Positions 54,927-63,157 of a DNA stretch of 64,000 nucleotides are shown here, one piece after another. The translations under genes and the position numbers were made by a program. This DNA comes from Methanothrix soehngenii GP6. GTDB lineage: Archaea; Halobacteriota; Methanosarcinia; Methanotrichales; Methanotrichaceae. Below the pieces are notes generated by a model that was not told the origin of the DNA, searched no databases, and worked only from the letters and a program-made list of their open reading frames with translations. The stretch lies in NCBI RefSeq assembly GCF_000204415.1, contig NC_015416.1:124001-188000 (forward strand). The letters are read 5' to 3'. Numbering within the stretch: the first letter of the stretch is position 1; the number at the start of each line of letters is the position of its first letter.

Positions 54927-56513
54927 ATGAAGATCCGTGTAGTGCTGGACATTCTAGGCCTCATGCTGGTGCTCTTAGGGTCCTTGATGTTGATACCGGG
55001 AATTGTAGCTGCAATTTATAAAGAGCCCGCCGGAGTAATGGCTTTCGGTCTTTCTTCCTTTATCACAATTTCAGCAGGCCTAATAATCAGACGCATTGGC
55101 GAGAAAGGAGAGGTGACAAACAAAGAGGCTTTTGTAATTGTGGCTCTCGCCTGGCTCTTGGCAACGATCTTCGGATCATTACCATTCATATTTCTTGGAT
55201 TGGATGAAACCGATTCGCTCTTCGAAACCATGTCTGGATTCACAACTACAGGTGCCACTATTCTAACTGAATCGGATTCGCATGGATACTGGATCATTAA
55301 CTCGACAGCGGCAGATAATAGTCTTGCCCACAATTTGATACTTACTCTATTCAAATCTCCTGAAGTGCTATTATCAGGAATTGGGAAGATATCGACATCC
55401 GATTCGGGTTTCAATAATTACGTCGAGAGCACTTTTTATGGCTTGCTCTTTTGGAGGGCTTTTACTCAGTTGTTAGGCGGCATGAGCATCATCCTGCTTT
55501 TCATTGCTATCCTGCCCCATCTTGGGGTAGCAGGCAGGCAGCTCTACTATGTTGATACTAGTCGGGAAGCCTTGACTCCCAGAGTGAGGAGCACGGCCAA
55601 GATCTTTTGGGGTATATATCTGGGTTTCGTAGCTCTACAGACGATTTTGCTCTGGTCCGCTGGAATGTCCTTGTACGATTCGCTTTGCACCTCTTTTACT
55701 ACTATATCAACCGCAGGATTTTCGCCGTTATCCGCAGGTATAGTTGCTTACGACAGCGTATTGATCGAAGCAATTTTAATAATATTCATGATTGTAGGGG
55801 CGACCAACTTCATTTTGCATTATCAATTTATATATAAAAACGATTTTTTATGTTATTTCAAGGATCCTGAATTCCGATTATATTTATTTCTTCAAGCCAC
55901 GGCCACAGCACTGATTGTTCTATGGGGCGGTGTAGATGGAGGCGTCCTGCATAGAATTCGCCTTGCTGGATTCCATGTAGTGTCAGTAGGAACCACTACG
56001 GGATTCACAAATACTTTCGACTATGCCCACTGGTCTTCAGCGGCCAATATGGTTATTATTATGCTAATGTTGATTGGCGGATGCGCTGGAGCAACCGCAG
56101 GCGGCATTAAAGTTCTTCGGGTGCTCTTGATAAAGAAGTATGCTCGCCGAGAGTTGATGAAGATGCTCCATCCAAAGGCAGTTATTCCCATAAAGCTCAA
56201 TGATATTTCAGTTTCTGAGGGGGTATTGATATCTGTTTTGTTCTTCACGATAATATATCTGATTATCTTTTTTGCCTGCTCCCTGTTATTGACGATAACT
56301 GAATCTGGAAATCAAAATTTCGATCTTTTATCTGCAATATCGGCTGTGGCCACCTGCATGGCCAGCGTAGGGCCAGGGCTTGGTGTAGTGGCTTTGGATT
56401 TTTCCCAAGTCACTCCTGTGGGAAAAATGATTGCGATCTTCTGTATGTACATCGGGAGAATGGAAATCCTGCCGGTGATGCTCTTATTCATCCCGAACCT
56501 GTGGAAAGACTAG
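54927..56513 (+). CDS. trkH: Potassium uptake protein TrkH/KtrB family
   Basis: Membrane subunit of a K+ transport system, 528 residues with the usual four M1-P-M2 repeats. Selectivity loops: MSGFTTTGATI, FTTISTAGFSPLS, VSVGTTTGFTNTFD and ATCMASVGPGLG. An unusually long extracytoplasmic loop of about 60 residues (from TESDSHGYW to SGFNNYVES) follows the first P loop. There is no TrkA/KtrA gene in the vicinity, so the regulatory subunit must be encoded elsewhere. The ending MEILPVMLLFIPNLWK is typical. Confidence 0.93.
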   Translation: MKIRVVLDILGLMLVLLGSLMLIPGIVAAIYKEPAGVMAFGLSSFITISAGLIIRRIGEKGEVTNKEAFVIVALAWLLATIFGSLPFIFLGLDETDSLFETMSGFTTTGATILTESDSHGYWIINSTAADNSLAHNLILTLFKSPEVLLSGIGKISTSDSGFNNYVESTFYGLLFWRAFTQLLGGMSIILLFIAILPHLGVAGRQLYYVDTSREALTPRVRSTAKIFWGIYLGFVALQTILLWSAGMSLYDSLCTSFTTISTAGFSPLSAGIVAYDSVLIEAILIIFMIVGATNFILHYQFIYKNDFLCYFKDPEFRLYLFLQATATALIVLWGGVDGGVLHRIRLAGFHVVSVGTTTGFTNTFDYAHWSSAANMVIIMLMLIGGCAGATAGGIKVLRVLLIKKYARRELMKMLHPKAVIPIKLNDISVSEGVLISVLFFTIIYLIIFFACSLLLTITESGNQNFDLLSAISAVATCMASVGPGLGVVALDFSQVTPVGKMIAIFCMYIGRMEILPVMLLFIPNLWKD

Positions 56514-56570
56514 AAATGGAAATTTGAATTCTCCAAAACCCTTTTCTCCTATGCAGGAGGCTTAACAGAT

Positions 56571-56657
56571 ATGCACGAACATGATAAACCACTAGATAAA
56601 GATTCGGTGAAATCTCTATTAAAGTGGAGCCTCGAGCATAACGGCTCAGGGCGATGA
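56571..56657 (+). pseudogene. Start of a small His-rich protein, truncated
   Basis: A 28-codon frame with a good GGAGG ribosome site. The product MHEHDKPLDKDSVKSLLKWS is followed by LEHNGSGR and a double stop. The next bases continue in another frame as DELQQHSKDDQ, so a single-base shift may have cut a longer helical protein. Similar His-rich short proteins occur beside metal transporters, but no such neighbour is present. Confidence 0.4.
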
Positions 56658-56764
56658 TGAGTTGCAGCAGCATTCGAAAGACGATCAAACCAGTAAGTGT
56701 GGATTTTTGCAGTATTCAGTAACATTGAGTTTTAACTTCTCGATTTCTGCCTTATCACAATCAC
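56658..56764. other. Short AT-rich spacer between convergent genes
   Basis: Contains the out-of-frame rest of the His-rich fragment and T-rich tracts near 56700-56745. No independent gene is seen. Confidence 0.3.
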
Positions 56765-57364
56765 CTATAAACTAATCCACGGCTCGCTCTGGCTGGTTAT
56801 TGTTCGATCTGCCAGGCCGGAGATCAGGTCATACAATATATCCATGGGCGGCTCATCGGAATTGACTGCTTTCCCTGTCAGGGGATCGATATAGGAATAT
56901 GCCGTCCTTCCCGTTTTATCATCCTGATAGCTGTAGTAGGTGAATATAGGATGCTGGGTGTCTGGATTCAGGTAGGTGTAGGTCTTCTTGCCGGTGAATG
57001 GATCCATATATTCCAACAAAGGCAATCCGGTATCTGGATCGGTATAAGCATCATCCAGCCATTCGCTGAGGTTCAGCTTGCCCTGAATATAGTTGGGATC
57101 GGCAATCAAATTGCCGTCCTCTATCCTGCTCCCTCGGGGGGCACCTCCCCAGTTCCAAAGATTGCTGCTGTTGTTCTCGCCTGTGCTAACGTTGCTTTTC
57201 TGAACTGGCTGAGGATTCTCGGCCTTGAAGCTCTCAATCCAGTCCCTGGCAAATTCGCCGCTCACGCTCTGGAATTCAGGTGCATTCTGGGAGCTGCAAG
57301 TGACTGCAAGGAAAAACAGCAGTGAAGTGATCAATATTGCCGCTACAGCAGGGATATTTTTCAT
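56765..57364 (-). CDS. Exported repeat protein
   Basis: The start is ATG 57364, giving MKNIPAVAAILITSLLFFLA, a signal peptide ending near VTCSSQ (a Cys there could be a lipid site). The central part has three to four degenerate repeats of about 20 residues with the pattern D-P-x-T-G...Y (for example YTDPDTGLPLLEYMDPFTG, YLNPDTQHPIFTYYSYQD, YIDPLTGKAVNSDE). The family is unknown to me. The gene lies 17 bases after the end of the upstream regulator on the same strand. The product is probably anchored outside the membrane. Confidence 0.72.
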   Translation of the reverse strand: MKNIPAVAAILITSLLFFLAVTCSSQNAPEFQSVSGEFARDWIESFKAENPQPVQKSNVSTGENNSSNLWNWGGAPRGSRIEDGNLIADPNYIQGKLNLSEWLDDAYTDPDTGLPLLEYMDPFTGKKTYTYLNPDTQHPIFTYYSYQDDKTGRTAYSYIDPLTGKAVNSDEPPMDILYDLISGLADRTITSQSEPWISL

Positions 57365-57380
57365 TTCAATCCATCCTATC

Positions 57381-57896
57381 CTATTCGATCTTCCTGGCGG
57401 CAACCTCAATCGCCCGGACGACGCTCTCTTGCGGTATTATGGTAGCTACAGGAATGGTGAGCAGCTTTTCCACCGTAGGGCTGACGATAGGAGCGCAGAC
57501 CAGAGCCGAGGCTCCATCCCTCTCCGCCCTCACCGCGGCAATTATGGCCTCCTCGATGTTGGTTGCCGAATACTCTCTCAATGTCAGCAATCGGTCTCCT
57601 ATCTTCATCTTCTTCTCGCTGATCTTGTCCAGGACCGGCCGGGCGGCAATGATGGCGATGAAGTCCCCTCCCGAGCCCTCCATCTGGCGGATGGTCTTCA
57701 CAATCTGGCGCAAAGTGGTGATATTCGGCTCCCGGTGGCCGGAAAGGATCTTATAAAGAGTGCTCTGGGGTATCTCAGAGATCCGGGAGAACTCACGCGC
57801 AGAGAGCCCCAGCTCCCCGATAACCTCTTTTAAGGTGTCACGCAGGCTCTCATCCGACTGGAAGGCAGATCTCATAACCCTTTCCACATTTGGCAT
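57381..57896 (-). CDS. XRE-type regulator with C-terminal sensing domain
   Basis: The start at 57896 (MPNVERVMRSAF) gives 171 residues; the frame to 57998 has an extra unconserved stretch. Residues 15-75 hold an XRE helix-turn-helix (LGLSAREFSRISEIPQSTLYKILSGHREPN). The C-terminal part (DFIAIIAARPVLDKISEKKM, ATNIEEAIIAAVRAERDGAS, LVCAPIVSPTVEKLLTIPV) is a methanogen-type alpha/beta domain with no named ligand. A palindrome covers the start codon, suggesting self-control. The divergent cysteate synthase operon starts about 140 bases away and is a likely target. Confidence 0.78.
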   Translation of the reverse strand: MPNVERVMRSAFQSDESLRDTLKEVIGELGLSAREFSRISEIPQSTLYKILSGHREPNITTLRQIVKTIRQMEGSGGDFIAIIAARPVLDKISEKKMKIGDRLLTLREYSATNIEEAIIAAVRAERDGASALVCAPIVSPTVEKLLTIPVATIIPQESVVRAIEVAARKIE

Positions 57897-57910
57897 ACTA
57901 TTGGGTATGC
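57893..57910. promoter_or_regulatory. Palindromic operator candidate
   Basis: GCATAC-TATTGG-GTATGC, six-base half sites with a six-base spacer, covering the start codon of the XRE regulator gene. It lies in the divergent region shared with the cysteate synthase operon. A TATAATT element at about 57959-57965 is nearby. Confidence 0.5.
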
Positions 57911-58037
57911 AACAGCTAATATTTGTACTTTTGGGATATAACCTAAACGTGCTCGCCGGATATAATTCTTGTACAAAAAGGATAAAATTTGGTCGCAAAT
58001 AGAAAATGTTATATTCCCTTTGGTTAAGGTATCTCTC

Positions 58038-59261
58038 ATGGGAGAATATCTGCTCAGATGCGTGAGCGATGGATCGGTTCGGCCTCCATATTCACTTAGC
58101 TGCCCTCATGATAGCTCGCTGTTGCGCGCGGAGTACAAATCCAGACAGCTGGAGATAAAGGACCTTCCCGGTATCTGGCGATTCATTGACTGGCTTCCTG
58201 TCAAGGGGATTATTGAGAAAGCAACCGGAAGGTCGGTGACCTACAAAAGCCAGGGGCTGGCAAGGGAGCTGGATCTAGAGAACCTTTATATCAGCTTCAA
58301 TGGCTACTGGCCGGAGAAGCATGCAAGTTTGCCCACCTGTAGCTTCAAGGACCTGGAAGCTGCGCCAACCATGCAGATGCTCCTGGATAAGGGGGAAAGG
58401 TCATCACTGGTGGTGGCCTCAGCAGGAAACACCGCCCGCGCATTTGCCCATATAGCATCTCTGACTGGCCAGGAGCTGGTCTTATTTGTTCCGGAAAAAG
58501 CTCTGGAAAGAATGTGGACGATTGTACCACCAGGGAGAATAACTCTGATCGCAGTCAAAGGCGATTACCTTGATGCCATTCAGATGGCAGAGAAGGTGCA
58601 ATCCCGAAAGGGTTTCACCCCCGAGGGAGGGGCGAGGAATATCGCCCGCCGGGATGGAATGGGAACGGTGATGCTGGATGCAGCGGTAACAATTGGACGC
58701 ACGCCCGATCACTATTTCCAGGCGGTGGGAAGCGGCACTGGAGGCATATCCGCCTGGGAGGCCAGCCTGCGGCTGAAAAACGATGGCCGGTTCCACCCGG
58801 AACTTCCTTTGCCCAGGCTGCATCTGGCCCAGAATATACCCAATGCCCCCATCTACTATGCCTGGAAAGCTCTGGAGCCCGAGCCGTACCAGGAGGAGAT
58901 GTTCGATGATGTCCTGTTCAATCGCAAGCCTCCATTGGACATGCCCGGCGGAGTCAGAGACGCCCTGAAGGCCACGGAGGGCATGGTTTACGGAATCACA
59001 GACAGAGAGGCCAGCAAAGCCAGGGACCTATTCGAGCAGTCTGAGGAGATAGATATTCTCAATGCCCCTGCCGTTGCTGTGGCCGCGCTGCAAAAGGCGA
59101 TAGAAGCGAAGAGCGTCTCCTCAAAGGATATCATACTTCTCAATATAACCGGCGGCGGCATGGCAAGGATGAAAGAGGATCATTCCCGCCATATGCTGCA
59201 GCCGGATGTTGCAGTCTCCTCTTGGGAGGATGCAGCCCTATTTCTGGAGGAAGGATCGTGA
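58038..59261 (+). CDS. Cysteate synthase (threonine synthase-like PLP enzyme), coenzyme M synthesis
   Basis: Makes cysteate from O-phosphoserine and sulfite, the first step of the Methanosarcina-type coenzyme M pathway; related to threonine synthase. I start it at ATG 58038 ([13 protein letters not shown]), with AGG eight to nine bases upstream, giving 407 residues. Motifs: [25 protein letters not shown], the PLP lysine in [29 protein letters not shown], and [15 protein letters not shown]. The pattern matches this subfamily better than true ThrC (one is at 30991). Three further genes are coupled to it. Confidence 0.87.
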   Translation: MGEYLLRCVSDGSVRPPYSLSCPHDSSLLRAEYKSRQLEIKDLPGIWRFIDWLPVKGIIEKATGRSVTYKSQGLARELDLENLYISFNGYWPEKHASLPTCSFKDLEAAPTMQMLLDKGERSSLVVASAGNTARAFAHIASLTGQELVLFVPEKALERMWTIVPPGRITLIAVKGDYLDAIQMAEKVQSRKGFTPEGGARNIARRDGMGTVMLDAAVTIGRTPDHYFQAVGSGTGGISAWEASLRLKNDGRFHPELPLPRLHLAQNIPNAPIYYAWKALEPEPYQEEMFDDVLFNRKPPLDMPGGVRDALKATEGMVYGITDREASKARDLFEQSEEIDILNAPAVAVAALQKAIEAKSVSSKDIILLNITGGGMARMKEDHSRHMLQPDVAVSSWEDAALFLEEGS

Positions 59262-60136
59262 GCCAGACTATTAGCAATACAATGAGCCGGATAAAGATAG
59301 CTGATATAGCTGATATAGCTGATATAGCTGATAAGCCGATGGGCACTGCAATGAGCCAGGCAGCGGTCCGCGATAAGACCAACAGTCAGCCCTTGACGCT
59401 CACCGTTCAGGGTGGAGTGGACAAGTGCGGCCACCAGGATCTTGTCCATGAGATAGAGATCTCCCGGGGAGAGATAATAGGAATCGTAGGGCCCACGGGC
59501 TCAGGCAAGAGCACTCTTATCTCCGATATAGAGCAGTTTGCTCTAGGAGATACCCCCACTGGGCGCAGCATTCTGATCAATGGCCAGGTGCCGAAAAACG
59601 AGCAGCGTTATGACCCGAGAAAGAAGCTGGTCGCCCAGCTCTCCCAGAATATGCACTTCCTGGCGGACATGCAGGTGGGAGAATTCCTGCGGATGCATGC
59701 CAAGTCTCGGGGCAAAGATCCTAATCAGGCGGACAAAGTCATCGAGCTGGCCAATACCCTGACCGGTGAGCCCATAAGCCCCGAGTTTCAGCTCACCATT
59801 CTCAGCGGCGGCCAATCCCGGGCCCTGATGGTGGCGGACATTGCTGTTATCAGCGACTCGCCAATAGTATTGATAGACGAGATCGAGAACGCGGGAATAA
59901 AAAAGCAGGAGGCATTGCGCCTCCTTTCCGGCGAGGGAAAGATAGTGGTGGTGGTAACTCACGATCCTATGCTGGCCCTGATGGCCACCCGCAGGATTGT
60001 GATGAAAAACGGGGGCATGACCAAGGTCATCAGCACCAGTAACGAGGAGCAGAGGATCTTTCTGGATATCGAGAGGGTAGACGGCTGGCTCACCGGCCTG
60101 CGTGAGACCATCCGTCAGGGCGAGGTAGTAGCTTGA
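59258..60136 (+). CDS. ABC-type ATPase in the cysteate synthase operon
   Basis: Starts at GTG 59258, overlapping the upstream stop (GTGA), with GGAGGA before it. 292 residues. Residues 1-55 are variable and include a 9-bp microsatellite coding [12 protein letters not shown]. Then the ABC core: Walker [15 protein letters not shown] near residue 80, an ABC signature variant [14 protein letters not shown] near 190, Walker [14 protein letters not shown] near 208, and a switch His in [12 protein letters not shown]. There is no transmembrane partner nearby, so it is probably a soluble ATPase rather than a transporter. A role in cofactor or sulfur-cluster handling with the next two genes is inferred. 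Confidence 0.85.
   Translation: MSQTISNTMSRIKIADIADIADIADKPMGTAMSQAAVRDKTNSQPLTLTVQGGVDKCGHQDLVHEIEISRGEIIGIVGPTGSGKSTLISDIEQFALGDTPTGRSILINGQVPKNEQRYDPRKKLVAQLSQNMHFLADMQVGEFLRMHAKSRGKDPNQADKVIELANTLTGEPISPEFQLTILSGGQSRALMVADIAVISDSPIVLIDEIENAGIKKQEALRLLSGEGKIVVVVTHDPMLALMATRRIVMKNGGMTKVISTSNEEQRIFLDIERVDGWLTGLRETIRQGEVVA
59295..59333 (+). repeat. 9-bp tandem repeat in ABC ATPase gene
   Basis: Four copies of the 9-base unit ATAGCTGAT (coding Ile-Ala-Asp) near the 5' end of the ATPase gene. Because the unit is a multiple of three, copy changes alter length without a frameshift. Confidence 0.9.
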
Positions 60137-60831
60137 AGATGGTGGTGGTGGCGGGGACGCCGGGATCGGGCAAGACATCAGTTCTCATGCATGCGGTAAA
60201 GGATCTGATCAAGGCAGGAGCTGCTCCTGCTCTGGTGAAGATCGACTGCATGTGGACCGAGGACGACCTCCGCTTCAAAAGGCTCGGCCTGCCCGTAGCC
60301 GTGGGCCTGTCAAAGGATATGTGTCCCGATCACTATGCCATCTACAATGTGGATGAGATGCTCGGCTGGGCAAAGGAGCAGGGGGCGGGAATCCTGCTAA
60401 ACGAGACTGCCGGCCTCTGCTTGCGCTGCGCTCCTTATCCGGATCAAGCTCTGGCCATCTGCGTGATCGATGTCACCACCGGCCCCAACAGTCCGCTGAA
60501 GGTGGGGCCGCTCCTCACTACCGCCGATGCTGCGGTCATGACCAAGGGCGACCTCGTCTCCCAGGCGGAGAGGGAGGTCTTCAGAGAGCGCATCCTGGAA
60601 GCAAATCCCGGTTGCCGGATCATCGAGGCAAACGGCCTGACCGGCAAGGGCTCCTCTGAATTCGCCGAGCTGATCTTGAGCTGGCCGGAGATCTCGGGAG
60701 TGATGACCTTGCGGCATAATCCTCCTTTAGCCATCTGCACCTTATGTACCGGCGAGTTGCGCGTCTCCAAGGAGCACCACAGGGGAATGCTCCGTCATCT
60801 GGATGGATTCATGGAGTACACCGGCGAATGA
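60133..60831 (+). CDS. HypB/CobW-like G3E GTPase
   Basis: SIMIBI-class P-loop protein of 232 residues, related to nickel/cobalt GTPases HypB, CobW and UreG. P-loop GTPGSGKTS at residues 8-16, a metal-like loop LCLRCAPY near residue 96, and the G4-like TKGD near residue 137. The C-terminal part has a [11 protein letters not shown] pair of Cys. The start is TTG 60133 (TTGA overlap, GAGG five bases upstream) or ATG 60139. It may deliver a metal or cluster to a partner, probably the Fe-S protein encoded next. A degenerate copy of its C-terminal NG-GKG-SE-AEL motif is at 62818. Confidence 0.82.
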   Translation: MKMVVVAGTPGSGKTSVLMHAVKDLIKAGAAPALVKIDCMWTEDDLRFKRLGLPVAVGLSKDMCPDHYAIYNVDEMLGWAKEQGAGILLNETAGLCLRCAPYPDQALAICVIDVTTGPNSPLKVGPLLTTADAAVMTKGDLVSQAEREVFRERILEANPGCRIIEANGLTGKGSSEFAELILSWPEISGVMTLRHNPPLAICTLCTGELRVSKEHHRGMLRHLDGFMEYTGE

Positions 60832-61483
60832 TGAGGTTGATGAGGTTTGGAGGATCGTGAAGCGGATTGAGAAGCTCCTGCCGGGGTACAACTGCGGGGA
60901 GTGCGGATTTTCCAGTTGCCGGGAGTTTGCCGGAAAGCTGGTGGATGTGGCAGGCCTTGTGAGGTGTCCCATCCTCAAGCAGGAGAGGTTCAGTGGCAGG
61001 GCGGAGGAGATTGCCGGCCTCCTCGGCTCTTCGGAGAGGACAGAGGAGATAGTAGGCGTTTTGGATGGTCTTATGGCTGACTTCTCTCTATCACCCCTTC
61101 CAGGGGAGCCATCCTGCCGGGAGGACCTGCATCCCTTCAATCCCGAGGCCCGGCTTGAGGAGGGCGACATCTTCCGCTACCGGCCGCTGGGCTGTCCCAT
61201 CACTCATTTTGCCAAAGTGCTCAAATCCAGCCAGGGCGTCGTTACCGTCCATCTGATCGGGCCGGTTCATCTGCTCCTGGGATTGCCTGCGCCCGAGGAC
61301 ATTGGCATATGCCTGGTTTTGGCCTTCGAGGGCACAATATGCCGGGGCAGGAGGCCGGAGGTGGGGGAGACGGTGCGATTTCTGCCCGAGCACTGCATGA
61401 TGCAGAAGGTGCACTCGGGAGTGGTGGTGCACTCGGAGGGGGAGAGGTTGAGGATAGAAGGGATTGATTTGAAGGTGTGGTAG
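60803..61483 (+). CDS. Fe-S protein of the cysteate synthase operon
   Basis: 226 residues. The N-terminus has a PF04060-type four-Cys cluster motif ([18 protein letters not shown], last Cys in GLVRCPILK), as in corrinoid/CODH-associated proteins. The C-terminal part is beta-rich ([41 protein letters not shown]) and unrecognised. It overlaps the GTPase gene by 29 bases, and no frame-compatible ATG lies later. GTG 60857 has a closer ribosome site (GGAGG). Inferred role: redox or sulfur step supported by the GTPase and ATPase. Confidence 0.78.
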   Translation: MDSWSTPANDEVDEVWRIVKRIEKLLPGYNCGECGFSSCREFAGKLVDVAGLVRCPILKQERFSGRAEEIAGLLGSSERTEEIVGVLDGLMADFSLSPLPGEPSCREDLHPFNPEARLEEGDIFRYRPLGCPITHFAKVLKSSQGVVTVHLIGPVHLLLGLPAPEDIGICLVLAFEGTICRGRRPEVGETVRFLPEHCMMQKVHSGVVVHSEGERLRIEGIDLKVW

Positions 61484-61660
61484 ATAGAGAGCCTCCCGCA
61501 AGGAAGCCTAAGAAATAGAGTCGATGCAACTTGACAAAATAATGATTCTTTGCATAGCTTCTAATCCGTCTGCAATAATAGTAAAGGACGGCCTTAATTT
61601 TTAGCTCGAACTAACTGAATGTGGGTTTATACGGCAAATCAACTTCCAACATGGCAAAAT

Positions 61661-61672
61661 AGTTATATATCT
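61661..61672 (+). promoter_or_regulatory. TATA box before the Cys-rich protein gene
   Basis: AGTTATATATCT about 30 bases upstream of the ATG at 61701. The stretch 61484-61660 between it and the operon end holds no gene, only an AAGG-CCTT-like weak hairpin with T-run at about 61586-61600. Confidence 0.5.
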
Positions 61673-61700
61673 AATCAGTACCATAATTATTAATGGTGAT

Positions 61701-62768
61701 ATGATGGGCATTCTGAGTCAAAAATATTACATAAATTGTTTTTTATTTTTAATAGTTATATCTTCAACGATAGTGTTTTGTGAAGCCATAGATGATAGGA
61801 TCTACGATGACGATGAGAACTCTCGCTCTGAGGCTGTGGATTTCGGCACGAATTGCATGCGAGGACCAGTAACAAGTATGACCCCCCCAATAACTCAGAA
61901 TTTCATTATGAAAATAGGCGCTACTATAGAGCAGAGGAATGCAAGAGATGTATACATCAAAGGCTTCGGAAATATGACATTATTGTTTGAGCCAACAGCT
62001 AATCCAGATAAGCTTAATGTTAAACTTACAGATATACGTCTGGAGATCTATCCTTTTAATCTACCATTGCCACCAGGTAGTCCACAGAAGATTATTAGAT
62101 CTAATCGAATTGCATTGGATGGAAGTAACTTCGATATCAAGGCTTTCAATGGAACTTTAGATCGGAGAACAAAGAAGGTGGCCTTGAAATTTGTCATCAT
62201 TCTGGATCCTGATAAGATCCCAGAAATGAAGGCGCTTGGAATTAGAGAACCTTTAAAGGCGATAGCCATTGAGGAAGGCACTATGGATATCGAAAAAGGT
62301 CTTATTGCTACTTATTCAGAGCCATTTAATCTGGGCTCCGGTCCCCAATACATAACCGTGTCAGGAGATCAATTCAGTAGCTGTAAACCCGCCTTTTCAG
62401 ATTGCTCTTCAGATCCTCTCAGTTGCTGTTCCGGGAGTTGCGTTTTTGGCATATGTGATTGTATTGAGGTTGGAGAAAGAATACCATCTGGATCTTCCGA
62501 GGATGTCTGTTGCTCAGGAGATGCAAAGGCGAATTTATGCTGCGCTAAAGATGGGATGGAGACTGATGAATCATATAATTGCTGCGAAGGTCTTACTTAT
62601 TCAAGAAGATCCGGGCGTTGTCTCACTCCAACCGATGCATGTATAGAAGATGGCTGCCAATGGACAAGATCATCTTGTTCTTGTGAAGAAAGAGATTGTT
62701 TGCGGAATCCTTATTGTGTATGGACTGGACGAGATTGTTATTGTGAAGACATGCCTGAGACGGGGTAA
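61701..62768 (+). CDS. Secreted protein with Cys-rich C-terminus
   Basis: 355 residues. Signal peptide: YYINCFLFLIVISSTIVFCEA. Residues 40-215 form a beta-rich domain with Asn-linked glycosylation-like sites (GNMTLLFEP, FNGTLDRRTK) and no recognised family. From about residue 230 to the end there are over 25 cysteines, with doublets (SCCSGSC, VCCSG, LCCAKDG, NCCEGL) and CxC groups, resembling disulfide-rich extracellular modules. AT-rich codon use differs from the operon on its left. The many cysteines could be disulfide-bonded or metal binding. The biological role is unknown. Confidence 0.75.
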   Translation: MMGILSQKYYINCFLFLIVISSTIVFCEAIDDRIYDDDENSRSEAVDFGTNCMRGPVTSMTPPITQNFIMKIGATIEQRNARDVYIKGFGNMTLLFEPTANPDKLNVKLTDIRLEIYPFNLPLPPGSPQKIIRSNRIALDGSNFDIKAFNGTLDRRTKKVALKFVIILDPDKIPEMKALGIREPLKAIAIEEGTMDIEKGLIATYSEPFNLGSGPQYITVSGDQFSSCKPAFSDCSSDPLSCCSGSCVFGICDCIEVGERIPSGSSEDVCCSGDAKANLCCAKDGMETDESYNCCEGLTYSRRSGRCLTPTDACIEDGCQWTRSSCSCEERDCLRNPYCVWTGRDCYCEDMPETG

Positions 62769-62817
62769 GTGAACGAATCAGGTAGAGCCTACTTATTTTA
62801 TTTTTTCCCTGATAACC

Positions 62818-63057
62818 AATGGCGTGGATTCTGGCAAGGGCTATTCGGAGCTGGCGGATTTGATAACGAGTTAGCCAGATCTATGCCTGGTTTTGGCCTT
62901 TGAGGGAACTGTCTGCCGGGGCAGGAGGCCGGAGGTGGGGGAGACGGTGCGATTTCTGTCCGAGCACTACATGATGCAGAAGGTGCACTCGGGAGCGGTG
63001 GTGCACTCCGAAGGGATGCGAGGGAGGATCGAGGGAATCGATTTGAAGGTGCATTGA
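62818..63057 (+). pseudogene. Degenerate copy of the GTPase C-terminus and Fe-S protein C-terminus
   Basis: At 62818-62874 the reading NGVDSGKGYSELADLITS resembles [17 protein letters not shown] of the GTPase at 60133. At 62880-63057 it continues as [20 protein letters not shown] and [16 protein letters not shown] to IEGIDLKVH, matching the last 60 residues of the Fe-S protein at 60803 with high DNA identity. The intervening coding parts of both genes are missing. It is a decayed duplicate of the operon's 3' part. Confidence 0.85.
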
Positions 63058-63157
63058 TATAATCTAAAATTTTTTATTTAAATTCCGTTTGCCAAGCCTT
63101 CTGGGTTAAGCTTTTCTCCTTCTTGATCCCTGCCACAGACAGGAATTCAATGAGAGA

